From Diphasiastrum complanatum (Eukaryota; Streptophyta; Lycopodiopsida; Lycopodiales; Lycopodiaceae), in assembly GCA_029204225.1 (NCBI GenBank), contig CM055106.1, positions 45,989,180-46,053,179 on the forward strand: DNA of 64,000 nt. Reading direction: 5' to 3'. The notes under the pieces are model-generated. The model saw only the letters and a list, made by a program, of their open reading frames with translations, ran no database searches and was not told the origin of the DNA. A program made the translations under genes and the position numbers. Positions within the stretch are counted from its first letter, which is position 1. Every line of letters starts with the position of its first letter. Below, piece after piece: positions 1-45,468 of this stretch.

Positions 1-1606
1 AGAATGCTCTAGAGAAATTGGAATGCAATTTCAAGAGGAGAAGCTGTGTATGGTGATTATGGTCACTTTTCTCAGTCAATTATTGAAATTATTGATACTA
101 TCATGGATAGGTTATTAGGTTGCGAGAATCTGTTCATGCCCATTGCCAGTACATACTACAAAGCTTATGGCGCGGTTTCAAAAAAAAAAAAAATTGGTTT
201 TTTTTTTTTTCGGTCTTTTTGAACACTAAAATGGCGTTTCGAAATGGGGTCATTTCGTATGTCCCGTTTTGAACGCATTTCAGCATTCGAAACGCGTTTC
301 GAGGAAACACTGTCTGAAACGTCAACGTTTGAAACATGATTGAAAGATCTTTATTTCAAACCCTTTTTTTGGGCCCAAAGGCCCCCAAAGAACCTGTGAA
401 TATTGGGGCCTAACAAAGTTTCAATTTTAGTTTCAGTTATAGTAGATTGTGGAAGATCACATGCATATGTGGTGCTAGATTATTGGAGCCAAGGGACATG
501 AGTCACCTTCTCACTAAAGTTTTCATGAATTGTGATTTGTTGGTTGATGAATCACAAATCGTCAATGAATTCGAATAGTCTTGATTCAAATTGGAAAGAA
601 TCGGGACTGTAAATTTGTTTAGAACTGTGTGGGTCCCAATATGGCAAAGCAGGTTTGTAGGGAACTTTCTTTGCCATTTCTCAAAGGAGAAGTTTGTAGG
701 AGACAAAGGAGGGCATTGAGCAAGCTTCTTTAGGAGAAAGGAGAGGAGAAAAGAGAGGAGAGAGGAAAGAGGAGAGATAATAGGAATTTTAAAAATAAAA
801 ATAAAAAGATCTTCCAAAATTAGTTCCATCGTGCTCAGTTGCAAATCAGAACATGATCATTTGGAGCATGATTGTATATCAGGAAAGGCAATAGGAGAGG
901 AGGTATTAGGTAAGAGGAAAGAGATGAAGGGGACTCAGGGGTGTGCGAAGTCACTGGTTTCTTCGAATTCGACATGACAAATTTGGGCAAAGCTCACTAC
1001 ATAGAGATAGAGTCCGATGAGAGATAGACATTGTGCTAGACGTTAATGCATTAGATCAAGCCATGTTTCCAGTTTGTGGCATAGCAGGCGATAGATGCAA
1101 CAACATCAGAGACAACATGCTTGTTCTCAGCCTCGTTATAGACATATAGCTCGGCAACAGAGATCCAAAGATGAGACACCACCATCACATCCATCACATC
1201 CTTTTTGAAGAGGATTGACAAATAGTGACATATAGAGATATATCTAGTTATTGTGAAAACCGAGGGCTTCAAACACTTTTCAACGAGGCTGTTATTTATG
1301 CCAGTAGGAGGAGATTTAATTAGGAATTTTCCACACAATATAGAATGGAGAATTCACGATGCAAGAAGGCTGAAAATTCAGCTAGCAACGATGGCGCTCT
1401 TGTTTTTTGTACACATTCTCAATCTATGCCTCCAAAAAAGAAAGATCCAATGCATTCATGATCTTAGTAGGTGTTGATTATGACCTGCTCTGATACCATG
1501 TTGAAGATCAGAGCACACAAAAATGCATTCAAGACATTTGAGAGCTGACAGGAGATCGGAGAGAGAGCACACAACTTGTATTACAGAATTGAACTGTTGA
1601 TCATAC

Positions 1607-1610
<4 letters not shown>

Positions 1611-1662
<52 letters not shown>
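1611..1662 (+). repeat. (GA)n microsatellite
   Basis: Uninterrupted GA dinucleotide run of about 50 bp, near the putative minus-strand LTR end at 1499. Confidence 0.97.
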
Positions 1663-1664
<2 letters not shown>

Positions 1665-2840
1665 GTGTCTTTTAACACATAGTCCGTCTTTCATGAGTCT
1701 TTTTCACATCATGAGGATTGGACTACATTAATCACATTACAAGGGGCATTGTGCCTTATTTTGTCATGTATACGGTGTACAATGTAATCAATAATGATAA
1801 AGCTAATTACTTTGTAATAGCTTATAAACTGCGGATGCGGCACTAATTTACAACTCCTATGAAGTCATACTCTCATCGATATGGATGTGCAGATCATATG
1901 GCCAACAAGGGAGTGTCCTGTACCAACTGTGATATGGAAAATGCTTTCATGTGTTGTTCTCATCCATCGTATCAAGTGATCTACTGATTGAGTACATTAA
2001 TCACATGTGTATTATGAACTTAGATCTATATAAGAAACAGTTGCATAAAGTTCAAAGAACAGTGCCTGCATTTCCTTGTCAATTATGAACACGTTTCCTA
2101 CTCATTGCTACACCAATGTTCAAGCAGGCAATCACTCCTGCTATAACGATGTACTGAAACAACACTCTGATGGCTTCTTTACGAGCCCTTTATAGCCTTC
2201 CATATACTCTGACCTATGACCTGTCAACAATCCACCTGAAGCTCCCATTGAACATACTAATAATCTAATCTAATCCGCATGTCAACTTGTGAGCAATCAG
2301 CGTACACAAAAATGGTCCCATACCTCTTGAAAAATTGCACTTGGAGTTCTGCTGATTTGAATCAGCAGTGCATTAGCGATCAGCTAACCTGACAACCATT
2401 AAATCTGAAATGAGCTGTTTACTTTCAACACTGCACTATATTTGCTACTCATCAGCTTTCTTATCAATTACACATCAGTGGCTTGTCTGGAAAGTAATGC
2501 GGCATTATTGATTTAGCCTGTTCGTGCTCTTAGCCCATCTTGTTTTTGGTTTTGTGGATCCTTGTGCTTAGCAAATACTGTTCCGTAAGTGTTGTGAATC
2601 ATTTTGCCAAATCTTTGAGAGTCCTTTTCTTACAATTTTGTGTAGGGCAATCTTGGCTTTTTCACCCTTTTAATGGCTGGCTCCTTATGCCCCCTCTGTC
2701 TAACACTTTGCCTTGCTTATTTACGTTTATGATCAAAACACCCATTGCATGGAAAACCATGTTTTTCATGGTTTTTTGCCTTGTCCGCAATTAAGGGACT
2801 TTTTTCAGCAAAATGCCAAGAAGAGATTTGTGCATGCATG

Positions 2841-2841
2841 C

Positions 2842-2926
<85 letters not shown>

Positions 2927-2927
2927 C
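2841..2927 (+). repeat. (TG)n(GA)n compound microsatellite
   Basis: About 18 bp of TG followed by about 69 bp of GA with one interruption. It ends 46 bp before an AUG5 exon, in the place where a pyrimidine tract and branch point are normally found. Confidence 0.97.
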
Positions 2928-2973
2928 TTAAATCTTTTGGCTGAAAAATGGATGAATTCTGGGTGTGGATCAG

Positions 2974-35705
<32,732 letters not shown>

Positions 35706-37543
35706 AAAATATTTTAAAAAATGTATGATTCGTACATCAATAATCTACTGAAGATGAAGTCTTCTAATTGCAAAGTTCTCAAGTTCTGTAAGTTCATAAT
35801 TGGAAATTGATGTGCCCTTCAAATGGCAGTGCCAAAGGGAGGCCCTTGCAACAACATTTGTATCAATATTGTAGATTGATTTGAGCAAACTTGCATATGT
35901 ATACTCTGGATAATTGCAAATATGACATTAATACAGCAGCCTGGTAGACTATAATTGGCTATGTATGGTAGATAATGTTGGCTTAAGGAATGATATTATA
36001 TTATCCAAAAAGTGTACTTGATTTTGATCCTCTAGCTTCATTCTGGCAGGACTTACAATCGTGGTTGCTGTTGTCTATTAGTATATGCTTGTCAAGTGAT
36101 TTATCAATACCATCTTCTAGAAAAATTTTATTTTTGTTGGCAAAACCAAAGAATGTTTCCTCTTCTGCACTTCACACTTTCCAATGTTATGCAATGATTC
36201 CTTCATGTAATATACCTTATTGACATCAACATGAATATGATCAAGTGAGATTTCTTACAAAACTCCAATCACATGGAATGATACCTTCATATTCTGTTGT
36301 CATGCAATGGAGTAGGTAGATAAGAAAATGAGAGGGAGGGATTTGTTAAAGATCTAGTATGGTGGTGCTCCAAGTTCCAATTTCACTTGCACATAGATGC
36401 TTAATATCCAAGAGTGTACAATTCCAATTATGGTGGTAGTATGCCCTTTTCATGAATTATCTAGAATCCAAAGGCCCTTGCATGGGTGGAAGAGAAAAAG
36501 CAAGGGAAAAGAGTGAAGGTAGCAGGTTCTCCATGTTCTTCTCACCACATGCATTTTTTAGCTTCATATTTAACCTCCATCTTGGTCTTCATGGTCCATT
36601 TGAAAAATTCATTGACTTATTCGACACTATGGGCAGGGTACCTTTTTAATTATATTCCATGAAAGTGGAGTGACCATCTTCAAAGTCTAAGTACGAGGGT
36701 ATGTCTTCCATCTAATAGTTTCAATAGTGTGGGACGCCTACCATCTTAAGGTTAGAAATTCTATTGAAGGAGTCATAAGATAAACCCCTTTTTTTCATTG
36801 TAAAATGGAATGTAAGTTTCTTATTCACGAACAGTCAAGGAGCCCATCTCCCTTGAGATGCCAAGCCTACATTTTATTTGTCTTATCAAGGTCTCATTTA
36901 GTCTTCAAAGAAGTATTCATTGCTTGCACATTAAGGTTAGGCCCTAGCATCAATTAAAACGTTTATTTCAGTTCCCCTTGAGAAAACAAGCTTCTAAGAT
37001 GATACATAATGGATCAAACAAGGACATCACATTTGTGGCGATTTGTTCATTACAACTCCTTATTTTGATACGAAAACCATGAGCACTTACATAACAAAGA
37101 AACAAAGCTTTCATTCTCAAGTCGTATTACATTATTATATCTCACTTAATTCATACAACACTTATCTCATTAGACGCAAATTATCTTTGTGGATTATTCA
37201 TAATGATGTATCTATACATCAATTGGATTGCTCTTTCAAATCCGAGTTTGAGCTTCGAGTTTTGATAGTGTACAGTCATACATGCTTGGAGATCTTTAAT
37301 GATCCCTTTAGGATCCTTCACACGTGCTAAATTTAACATGGTATCAAAATGAGGCTCGATCATGCTTAGATAAGATCAATCAGATCAAGATTTTTGAAAT
37401 AGCAATTCCGAAAAGAATGTTGTGAACAAAGACAAATCATGCACACTTCAAATTGAATAATTAATGATAAGTAAGTTATATCTATACTTTCATAACTAGG
37501 TGAACTTTAGAGATTTAAATAATAGTTTTGCAAGGTACAAGTT

Positions 37544-37822
37544 CAAGAACAACATGATGTATGGTAGGCACCAATTTTACTAAAGACTACATGGTAAAAT
37601 CGCAACATTTTTGCTAGCAAATTCAAGAACCAAATGACATATGGAGGGTATCATCTTTAGAAAAGATGTCCATATCAAATTGCAAAAGTCTTGAAAGGCA
37701 ATCCAAGAATCAAACAATGTACGAGGGGGCATCATTTTCAAAATAATGCCCAAATTCAAGACCCAAATGACATATGGCAGACTCATCAATACTAGAGACA
37801 TCATGTCAAAATTGCAGGGAGA
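37544..37822 (+). repeat. Degenerate tandem repeat, about four units, 80-bp period
   Basis: Units beginning CAAGAAC/CAAGAAT/CAAGACC start at 37544, 37624, 37704 and 37757 (the third is shortened). Each continues with AAATGACATATGG-like and GGxxTCATC-like blocks and, except the third, ends in CAAAATTGCA-like sequence. No coding match. Confidence 0.75.
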
Positions 37823-38900
37823 GCAATCAATTGTAAACATCAACTTACAAAAATCCACATATTAGTTGAATATCAACATTACATATGGGTTGACTATATT
37901 AAATTTGGTGACTTCTGCACTAGGAAGGTCAAAAAGGAAAGAGAGTCTTATATGGTGTTATTCAAGTGAACTATGAAGGTCTTATATTGCAATCTCTCAT
38001 TGATGGTTATATTACAAATTCAACAAATAAAAACCAAAAGTATTTAGAATGGTAATGCTTGACTTATTATAAAAGTATATGTTGTCCTTGATATAGCTTG
38101 ACTTATTATTTAAGATATCAATATCTCATACGCATGCTTCTTTGACAATACTACTCAATAATCAAACATTTTGGTATAGTCCAAGTTCACTTTAGACCGA
38201 CAAGAGCTTGAAATGCATGTCCACATTGTGCTCTAGCAATTGCAACTACCAACATAATCATAATGATTATGTGATTAAGTCATGATTTGTAAGAGAAGAC
38301 TCACCATATTAATTGAAAAAGTAGTATTTCAAGTGAATAATCACAAATTCTTGTTTTTAGCATTTTTAGTGAGTCTATGTTTTGGCATCGAATTTACCAA
38401 TTGAGAATATGAGACTCTTTCCCAACTTCCAAGTGACACATTTTTCTTTCACATGGTGGAATCACAATAAAAAAAATAGACTTTTGAAAGTAGTGCATGG
38501 CCGTCATAAACGTTTTCTATAGAAATGTTTTTTTGGGAATATGGACAAGACAAAAATCACACAAAAAAAAAAAGCTCTTTGTGTGGAAATGGACAGTGCA
38601 ATAATCACAAAGCATTGTTATTCAATCTTGAGATATGAGCGAAATTTATCTGACATTGTCTTCATGCATTTTCAAGGAGAGGAAAATGATGGATGTGATT
38701 TGTCAAGAGTTTAAAATTTACCTTCATACTAATATTGGTCCAGATCTTCAGTTGAGTGAAATTGCATGTCAAGCTAATAATGACAATTGTGAAAGAGTAT
38801 CTTAATAGCACATGGTAGGGTACTATTTCGGGGGGTAAGAAGTTTTTGTTGTTGTGGAAATTGAGGCTGGTTTCTCATGGGGGTTAAGTGTAGGAACTTA

Positions 38901-38950
38901 ACCCCCCCCCAACACACACGCACCCCACCACCACCACCACCACCACCACA
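38901..38950 (+). repeat. C-run, (AC)n and (CAC)n patch
   Basis: A run of nine C is followed by ACACACACGCACC and then about eight CAC/ACC units, giving a 50-bp low-complexity, strand-asymmetric stretch. Confidence 0.9.
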
Positions 38951-40035
38951 ATAATAGGAGCACAAGGCTGATAAGTGCAAATTGTCCTCAAATTCAAATA
39001 AGGTCTAAGTGGATTATGATAGGGCAAGTGGTCATGGTCCTATCGCTTACCATGTGGTAAGTGAACATGCTAGGTATGTCCCTTGATATTGGATATACCA
39101 ATGTTGGCTCCAATGTTTCCACATGGGAGGCCACCCAAGGAGTAAGTCCTACCTTGTGTGAAAATTGGGTAGGCCAACCAAAGAGAGGAGAGCATTTGGC
39201 ACTCTCCCACATCCTAAGCTCCTTTTTAAAACCATCATAAGGCGATTAAGTAATAGAGCCTTACATTATATCCATTCTTTTTATAGCATAGCAGCATGCA
39301 CTTTCAAAGATGCACATCATTCAAGATTGATGTATGCATCCTCTAGGAGATAAAATGCCAGTCAATCCAACTTATTCGTGACTTGAGAACATGGGTAAGG
39401 AGGTTAGGCAAGGTCAATAGGTCAAAGTGCATTATGACACTAATGGAAGTTTTCCCAAAATCTTTGACCCTCTAATAAACTACAAGTGAAAAAAAAAAAA
39501 CACCTTTACAAAAATATTTAGTACATTAGACATTTTGACAATTCAACATGATTAAAATTATTGATATTGCTCTACAAATGTTATCCCCTTTGTTGAATGG
39601 GTATTGTTCTCAAGTGATTAAGAGAACTAGATGTTATTCACCAAATTGGTTTGTGCAAAACCAAAAAAATCACCTATACAAGATAAGGACTTATTAACCT
39701 TGAAAAGTAGACCCACAATCAAATCACACCCAAGTGCTTTCAAAAGCTCTCAAGTATCAAGCCTAGTGAACATTTATTCTTGATGCTATTATTGTTTAAC
39801 AGTGAACAGGTACAAATAGCAAGAGATATAGAAAAACATATAAAGAAAAACATAAAGAGAGTTTTGTTCTTCCACTTAGGAGGACGTTCTTGTGCAATGA
39901 TGAAATCCTTTAAGAAAAAAACCAAACTCCACACTTTCCCCAGCATCCAGAACTATTTTTTCCACTTAAGCATATGTCGCAATACTATTCAGCTTCATTA
40001 TAATAGATAACTTGGTAAGCAAAACAAATCATCAC

Positions 40036-40193
<158 letters not shown>

Positions 40194-41581
40194 TATTCTC
40201 CCTCTCTTTTTTGCATACCACAATTCTTGCTTCCCCGAATTTATCTCTCTTACTCCTTCACTCTCTCCGACCACTCCCTTTCTCCCCTTTTGGCTTATAG
40301 CATCTCTCCCACTCTTTCCTCCCTCTTGACTCAGCATACATATCACCTATCTCTCTCCATCTACACTCGCCCTACATGCCCCATTTCTCTCTCCCCCTAC
40401 ACTCGGTGCACTCCCCCCTCTCTCTAAATATCTACACTCGACACACATCTTGAAGAAACAAAGTGTTTCTGATTACAAAGCCTTGCTAGCTTTCAGCCCT
40501 TCACCTGACGAAGATGTTCGCGAACTCGAACATCTGGAGACACGAAACACGAAGAGTTTTGCGAGCACAAAAGTCAACGGAGACGAAGACGAACGGTTCG
40601 CGAACACGAAGGATCCACGAACAAGATTCCTTTGCGGTCCAACAAGAGAGAAAGGCAGATGAGGTAAACGAAACCAACGGTGGAAACAAAACCCGTTCTG
40701 TCCTCACACTCCAAGGAGTACCACCAGAGATCACGCAAGTACCCAAAAGTACAGAGATCCTGTTATGATGGCATGACATCAGCAGATACTTTCTAGGTCG
40801 TGGCTAATCTGTCACTCTTGTAATTCCCTAGTGTAGATGTATAATCACTCTAATCTTAGGTTTACATAGAGAGACCGTACTTACTGGATAATACTTGACA
40901 TATATCAGAACAGGATACACAGAGTGTAACTAAAAGAGAAGAGACACTGAAGAAGTTTGATGCTAGTAAGCATTCAAGACGAACACAGACAGAAGCTCCG
41001 CCTGCGTGCGAGAAGATAATTATGTCTAGGATCGGAAGATCCAATTGTCCGCTAGTGAAGGGAGACTACTACTCGTGAGAGAATCGTGTTTCTCTCATGC
41101 CAAACGCACTGCATGGATTCGCATGCAGTGCCCTGAAGAAATCAGAGAAAATCAATATAGATTATTTTCTAGTTGTGTCTGATCTTGGATGTTGAATGCT
41201 TATGCTGTTTATTTTATATGTCTGAGTTTTCTTGTTCCCTTTGAATTCTTCACCTTGGTTGAAATTAAGTCGAATGTTGTATTAATTTTATGAACGTAGA
41301 TCAGTAGTAACTGACTACTCTCTGGAGGATTGTAGGAGTGTTTCAGCTGGCAGTGCCCAACGAACGCATCTGAACTCCATCCGAATCTTGAAAGAGAGTC
41401 GCGACTGTTTCGTGAATTTTTCTCCCCTAGATTCATTACACGTATCAGAGCATCTCACGATTCTCATTAGTGGTATCAGAGCCATCTTGCCATATTCTGA
41501 CATAGCCAAGAAGCTAGCAGACCCAGGAGGCCAAGCACTCGGACAATCAACCATCAACAAAAAAACAGACTTCAAGAAGCA

Positions 41582-42470
41582 ATGGCTTCAATCAGCAGCA
41601 TGCAGAGCAAGATCTGCACTATACTTAATTCTTCAGGATCTAACTTTCTAGCCTAGAAAGTTAAGACATCTTTGATACTCAAGGGCGAATGACTCTTCCC
41701 CTGGGCAGATGGCACAGAAGAAATGCCTACGACAACAGGCAAGGAGCTACGCGAATGGAGGGAGAAAAATGACAAGGCAGTAGCCTTGCTATCATCTTCC
41801 ATCGAAGATAGCCTTATACTTGACCTGGCTACACTCTCCAAAGCTAAGGAGATGTGGGATGCACTGCTCACAAGATTTTAGACGAAATCAAGAAGTCAGA
41901 TTATGATGCTGGAAGATCAGTTGACGAATCTGCAGTGGGATGGAAAAGACCTCACCTCTTTCGTGAGAAAGATGAAGGATCTGTTTCTATCACTACACAA
42001 CTCAGGAGCAGAGAATGCAGTATCAGCTGAGAAGCAGCTCACATATCTGTTGAGAGCCTTACCCAGATCTTTCCAGACGACACGAACCCTGCTCGCGAAA
42101 GATTCTACCATGAACCTCGAAAAGGCGATTGTCGAGATTCGAGAGGAGGTCGAGGCCAGAGAGCATCTTGATCACAAAGATGTTCTGACCAGGCACTCTA
42201 TGGCAACAGAGAAAAATCAAAGAAATAGTTCAAGCCTAAGAGGGAGTCGAATGAGAGGCAGAATCGTGACCAGCAAGCAGAGGGGACCAGCAAAAGCAAT
42301 TGGAAGACCAAAGGGAGGTCGAAACGACAAGATGCAGACAAGAAGACCTACACGAGATGTAGAAGAGATGGGCATACAGTAGATACCTGCTGGCTCAATC
42401 CCAAGATTGAGTGTATCCACTGCCATAAGAAGGGTCATGCAGCCATGGATTGCTGCCAGAACCCAAGAAA
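41582..42470 (+). pseudogene. Copia gag, broken
   Basis: Starts at ATG 41582 (MASISSMQSK). It carries the UBN2-type gag pattern: WREKNDKAVALLSSSIEDSL, AKEMWDALLTRF, then a stop at about 41879, then LEDQLTNLQWDGKDLTSFVRKMKDL and LTYLLRALPRSF. A frameshift near 41660-41690 and another near 42380 split it. The last part holds C-x2-C-x4-H-x4-C (CIHCHKKGHAAMDC), the nucleic-acid-binding zinc knuckle; a preceding knuckle-like copy has lost its first cysteine. Confidence 0.85.
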
Positions 42471-43075
42471 CAGATCAGCACATAATAGACAGGAGAACAA
42501 TAATAGTTCTTCCTATGTCGAGGAGCCCGAGAGCTCGAAGATGGGTGAAGAAAGAAGGAACAAAAATTGTTCGACCGCCTACATCTGTGAAGATGTGTGT
42601 GCAGCATCAACATTTGACACACACGAGGTGATCCTGGATTCAGGAGCCACCTCGCACTTCGTGACATCAAGACGAATCATGTCTGATTTCAGAAGTGCAG
42701 ATCCCTCGAGATTCATAGTTCTTGGAGATGGATCCAGACATCAAGTGAATGGTATTGGTTCACTCTGGCTCAACACCAACGACAGAGACAGACGACTCGA
42801 AGACGTTCTGTTCGTGCCAACTCTGCAACAAGACTTGCTCTCTGTAGCAAGAATAGCAGATGCAAGGATGTGTGTGACATTTTCTAACGAAGCATGCAAC
42901 GTGATTGATGCCAGCACCAGCACTCTCATTGCTCAAGGCAGAAGGAAGGGCAACCTATATCATCTAAAGGTGCGCCTACTTGAAGATCAGATGCATTAGA
43001 CCCATGGCAACTCGCCAGACACTCTGTGGCACAGAAGACTCTGCCACATGAACTCCAAAGTTTATTTGGACCCAG
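42400..43075 (+). pseudogene. Copia protease and truncated pre-integrase region
   Basis: Frame to 42999 encodes HEVILDSGATSHFVTS, the aspartic protease active site (DSG), then LGDGSRHQVNGIGSL, LEDVLFVPTLQQDLLSVARI and LYHLKV, the standard copia order. After a TAG at 42997-42999 the pre-integrase motif WHRRLCHMN is still readable, then similarity ends. No integrase core is found downstream. Confidence 0.88.
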
Positions 43076-44821
43076 GTTCGAGCCTCCCCTTGGAAACCAA
43101 GAAGCATAATTTCTATGTAAGATCGTATCCCCATTAGGATTGTCAATCAAATGTATGCATGACCGATTCAGATCAATGGCTGACTAGAGATTAAATTTTC
43201 CCCAACGTGGAGAGTCCGTATTGGCCCCTTTATTTATGTCATTATGTGAATGCTTTGAATAGATGTGAATGATATCTTCAGCATATTCTATTGCATGCAT
43301 ATGCTCTTTTTCCTTGAATGTGTCTATGGTATGTGCATGCAATTAGACCATTCATAAAAGCTCACTTCAATTGCGATCTAGGAGGCACCACCGATTCCCT
43401 CACAAAAGATGAGGATCTGATCTCATGGTAACATGATTGCCTTGGTTACCTTAAGGATCTAGGTTAAGATGATAACACTAAGATCACCAAATTTTGTAGT
43501 TGTTTTACATTATAATTTCAAAACTTCATATGTTTTTGTCTCACTCCATCTTGGTAGATAACTCCTTTCTTTGCAAGAGGTTGTTGCAAGTTGTATACAT
43601 ATGCTAGGATGACTACAAATGCAATCCTCACTATAGTGATTGATCCAATATGAGCCAACTTGGTAGAATAATCCTCTATACAAAGATACTATTACTTGTG
43701 AAATGATAGCACATTCTTGGTACCACTTTTTGTTTGAAAAGTGCATGCAAAAATGGAAGGTGCCTGAGATTTGCTAAATTTATTAAAATTAGAGACATCA
43801 TTATTGTATCAAAAGTTTTGGACCCAATTTCTCGAGGTGCAAAACGTAGGGTCCATCTTTTGCCAAGGTGGTCACTGATCCTTCCCCGGTCTGCCAAATA
43901 AGAAAATAAATGCATTTTTCATTTTGAGATTATTACTAACAACTATTGCCTGCAGATCTCCAATGTGCGCAATATTTCAAAAAATAATTCATGATTTCTA
44001 ATTTTTGAGATTATTGCAAAGTGCTTCTTACCAATCTTACCAATTGGCAACATGCCCAATATTCCATTTGAAATTTTCGTGTAAGTACCTGATTGTGGTT
44101 AGCTTGGTAGTCCAAGAGTGCATTGCACTCAGTATGTCAACTTTAGATATTACATGCATTAGACTGGAGGTAGATGAGAGGCGAGGGTTTAATCTACGTG
44201 CACACACCATCTTGATGTCTAAGAAATTGTGAGTGCTTTCAGTTCATGCTAAGGCTCCTACACTACACGTTTCATCCATGGCATTGACCTCTTGAAGTAT
44301 GAGCACTTCAGGGGATGGATATAGCTTGCATTGACATATAATAGCCAATTGCTAAAATTCCAACTTGCAGCAAGTGGTTGGATCACATGCTGCTTCTTCA
44401 CTTGGCTAATGCTGATTTGTAAGAAACATTTTACCAAAGGCAAACAGATAAAAATAAGGAAACAAATGTTTGTATTCATTGGTCTAGCTTGAACAATAGC
44501 TTCCATGTGTTCACTTTTGTGGCCACTTGCCCTTTGAAAAGCATAATCTTTTACCATGGTGTTGTAGGCAGTTTTGCAATGTTGATATATTCAAATACTT
44601 CTCAAATATAAAGACATTTTGCATTCATGAAACACTGAAACAAGGCATGACGTTCATGAATGTTCCCAGATTGCCATTTCTAAGGCGGAAATGTTTACTT
44701 GGACTGCTTGCAAGTTCTGTCGGTTTACCATTAGTCTGATGACAAAGAACAGCAAAGCCAATGTTCCATTTTTTTACTGGCACCCTGAAACTTTTTTAGA
44801 GAATGGCAGACAGCAGCTCAA
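43076..44821. other. Intergenic region between copia fragment and TMKL1
   Basis: AT-rich, no convincing coding. Near 43073 there is GGTTCGAGCC, which resembles a tRNA B-box and could belong to a SINE, but no A-box at the right distance was seen. Confidence 0.5.
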
Positions 44822-45468
44822 TCAAGTATGTCTTGAGTACAGCTCTCTACTTGTAATGTCAGGTGGAGTGTACAATGGTGATTGATTCTTGGGCCTTGAC
44901 TCTTCGAGCTGCTTAACAACTTCTTTAATATTGGGTCTAACAGAGGGAGAAGGGGCACAGCAGCCCATTGCCAGCTGAAGTGCCTGTAGCAAACCATCTT
45001 CAGCAGGGCCTTTCAATCCTCTCAGTAGCTCTAGGTCAAAAAGCTCCAAAGTGCGCTCCTCCAGAACCGCAGTCTTGACAAGAAGTGGCAAGTCCAGAAT
45101 TTCATTGGTTGCCTCTACCTTCCCTGGTTTTTTCCCTGTCAAAATCTCCAAAAGGACAATACCGAAACTGTAGATGTCGGTCTTTACATTGGCTTTTCTC
45201 ATTTTGCTAAGTTCCGGTGCTTTGTAACCCAGTTCTGTTGCCGCATTCATCACTTCATTGGTCGCTGCTGCAGTCATGAGCAGGTGGAGTCCGTAGTCTG
45301 AAAGATGGGCTACAAAATTCTCATCAACAAGAATGTTTTTTGATTTGAGGTTTCCATGTATGAGAGGGGTATGCAAGCCTGTATGGAGATGGGCTAAGCC
45401 TCTAGCAGCTCCCAAAGCAATCTTGTGCCTTCTTGCCCAGGTTGGACTTGGTTCTCGAGTGCCAGTTT
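44822..45468 (-). CDS. TMKL1: TMKL1 exon 2
   Basis: Encodes the kinase C-lobe from KTGTREPSPTWARRHKIALG to the stop at 44822-44824. Contains HGNLKSKN, LSDYGL, GYKAPELSKM, DIYSFGIVLLEILTGKKPG and the TMKL1-type C-terminal tail. Confidence 0.93.

Larger units (their letters stand above)
1..2973. other. Upstream stretch, probably AUG5 intron; copia-type primer site remnant
   Basis: No AUG5 exon was recognised here, although the missing N-terminal exons must lie here or further upstream. At 1487-1498 the sequence is the reverse complement of the initiator-Met tRNA primer site TGGTATCAGAGC, directly followed by TGTTGAAG. This suggests one end of a minus-strand copia LTR that begins at 1499 and includes the (GA)n tract. 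The other LTR end and any coding region are not recognisable. Positions 170-340 are rich in CGTTTC/GAAACG motifs. Confidence 0.45.
40763..43075 (+). mobile_element. 5' half of a Ty1/copia retrotransposon
   Basis: A putative 5' LTR starts TGTTATGATGG near 40763 and ends ATTCATTACA near 41439, about 677 bp. It is followed by two initiator-tRNA-like primer sites (TATCAGAGC at 41444 and TGGTATCAGAGCC at 41472). Gag, zinc knuckle, protease and the start of the pre-integrase domain follow. The coding similarity stops abruptly near 43075 (LWHRRLCHMNSKVYLD), so integrase, RT and 3' LTR are absent. Without a second LTR the LTR limits are tentative. Confidence 0.75.

Noticed and set aside
1487-1498. 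tRNA gene fragments at TGGTATCAGAGC-type sites (also 27519, 41472, 53353, 55873)
   Set aside because: They are short matches to the 3' end of initiator tRNA located next to LTR ends, i.e. retrotransposon primer sites.
2948-2950. ATG as start of the AUG5 protein
   Set aside because: It lies before a CAG acceptor at 2971-2973. Family similarity begins exactly after it, and about 170 N-terminal residues would be missing.
37181-37858. Small minus-strand genes near 37.2-37.9 kb
   Set aside because: The frames run through the degenerate 80-bp tandem repeat and have no similarity.
43065-43090. SINE or tRNA gene suggested by GGTTCGAGCC
   Set aside because: Only a B-box-like 10-mer. No A-box or cloverleaf could be drawn.
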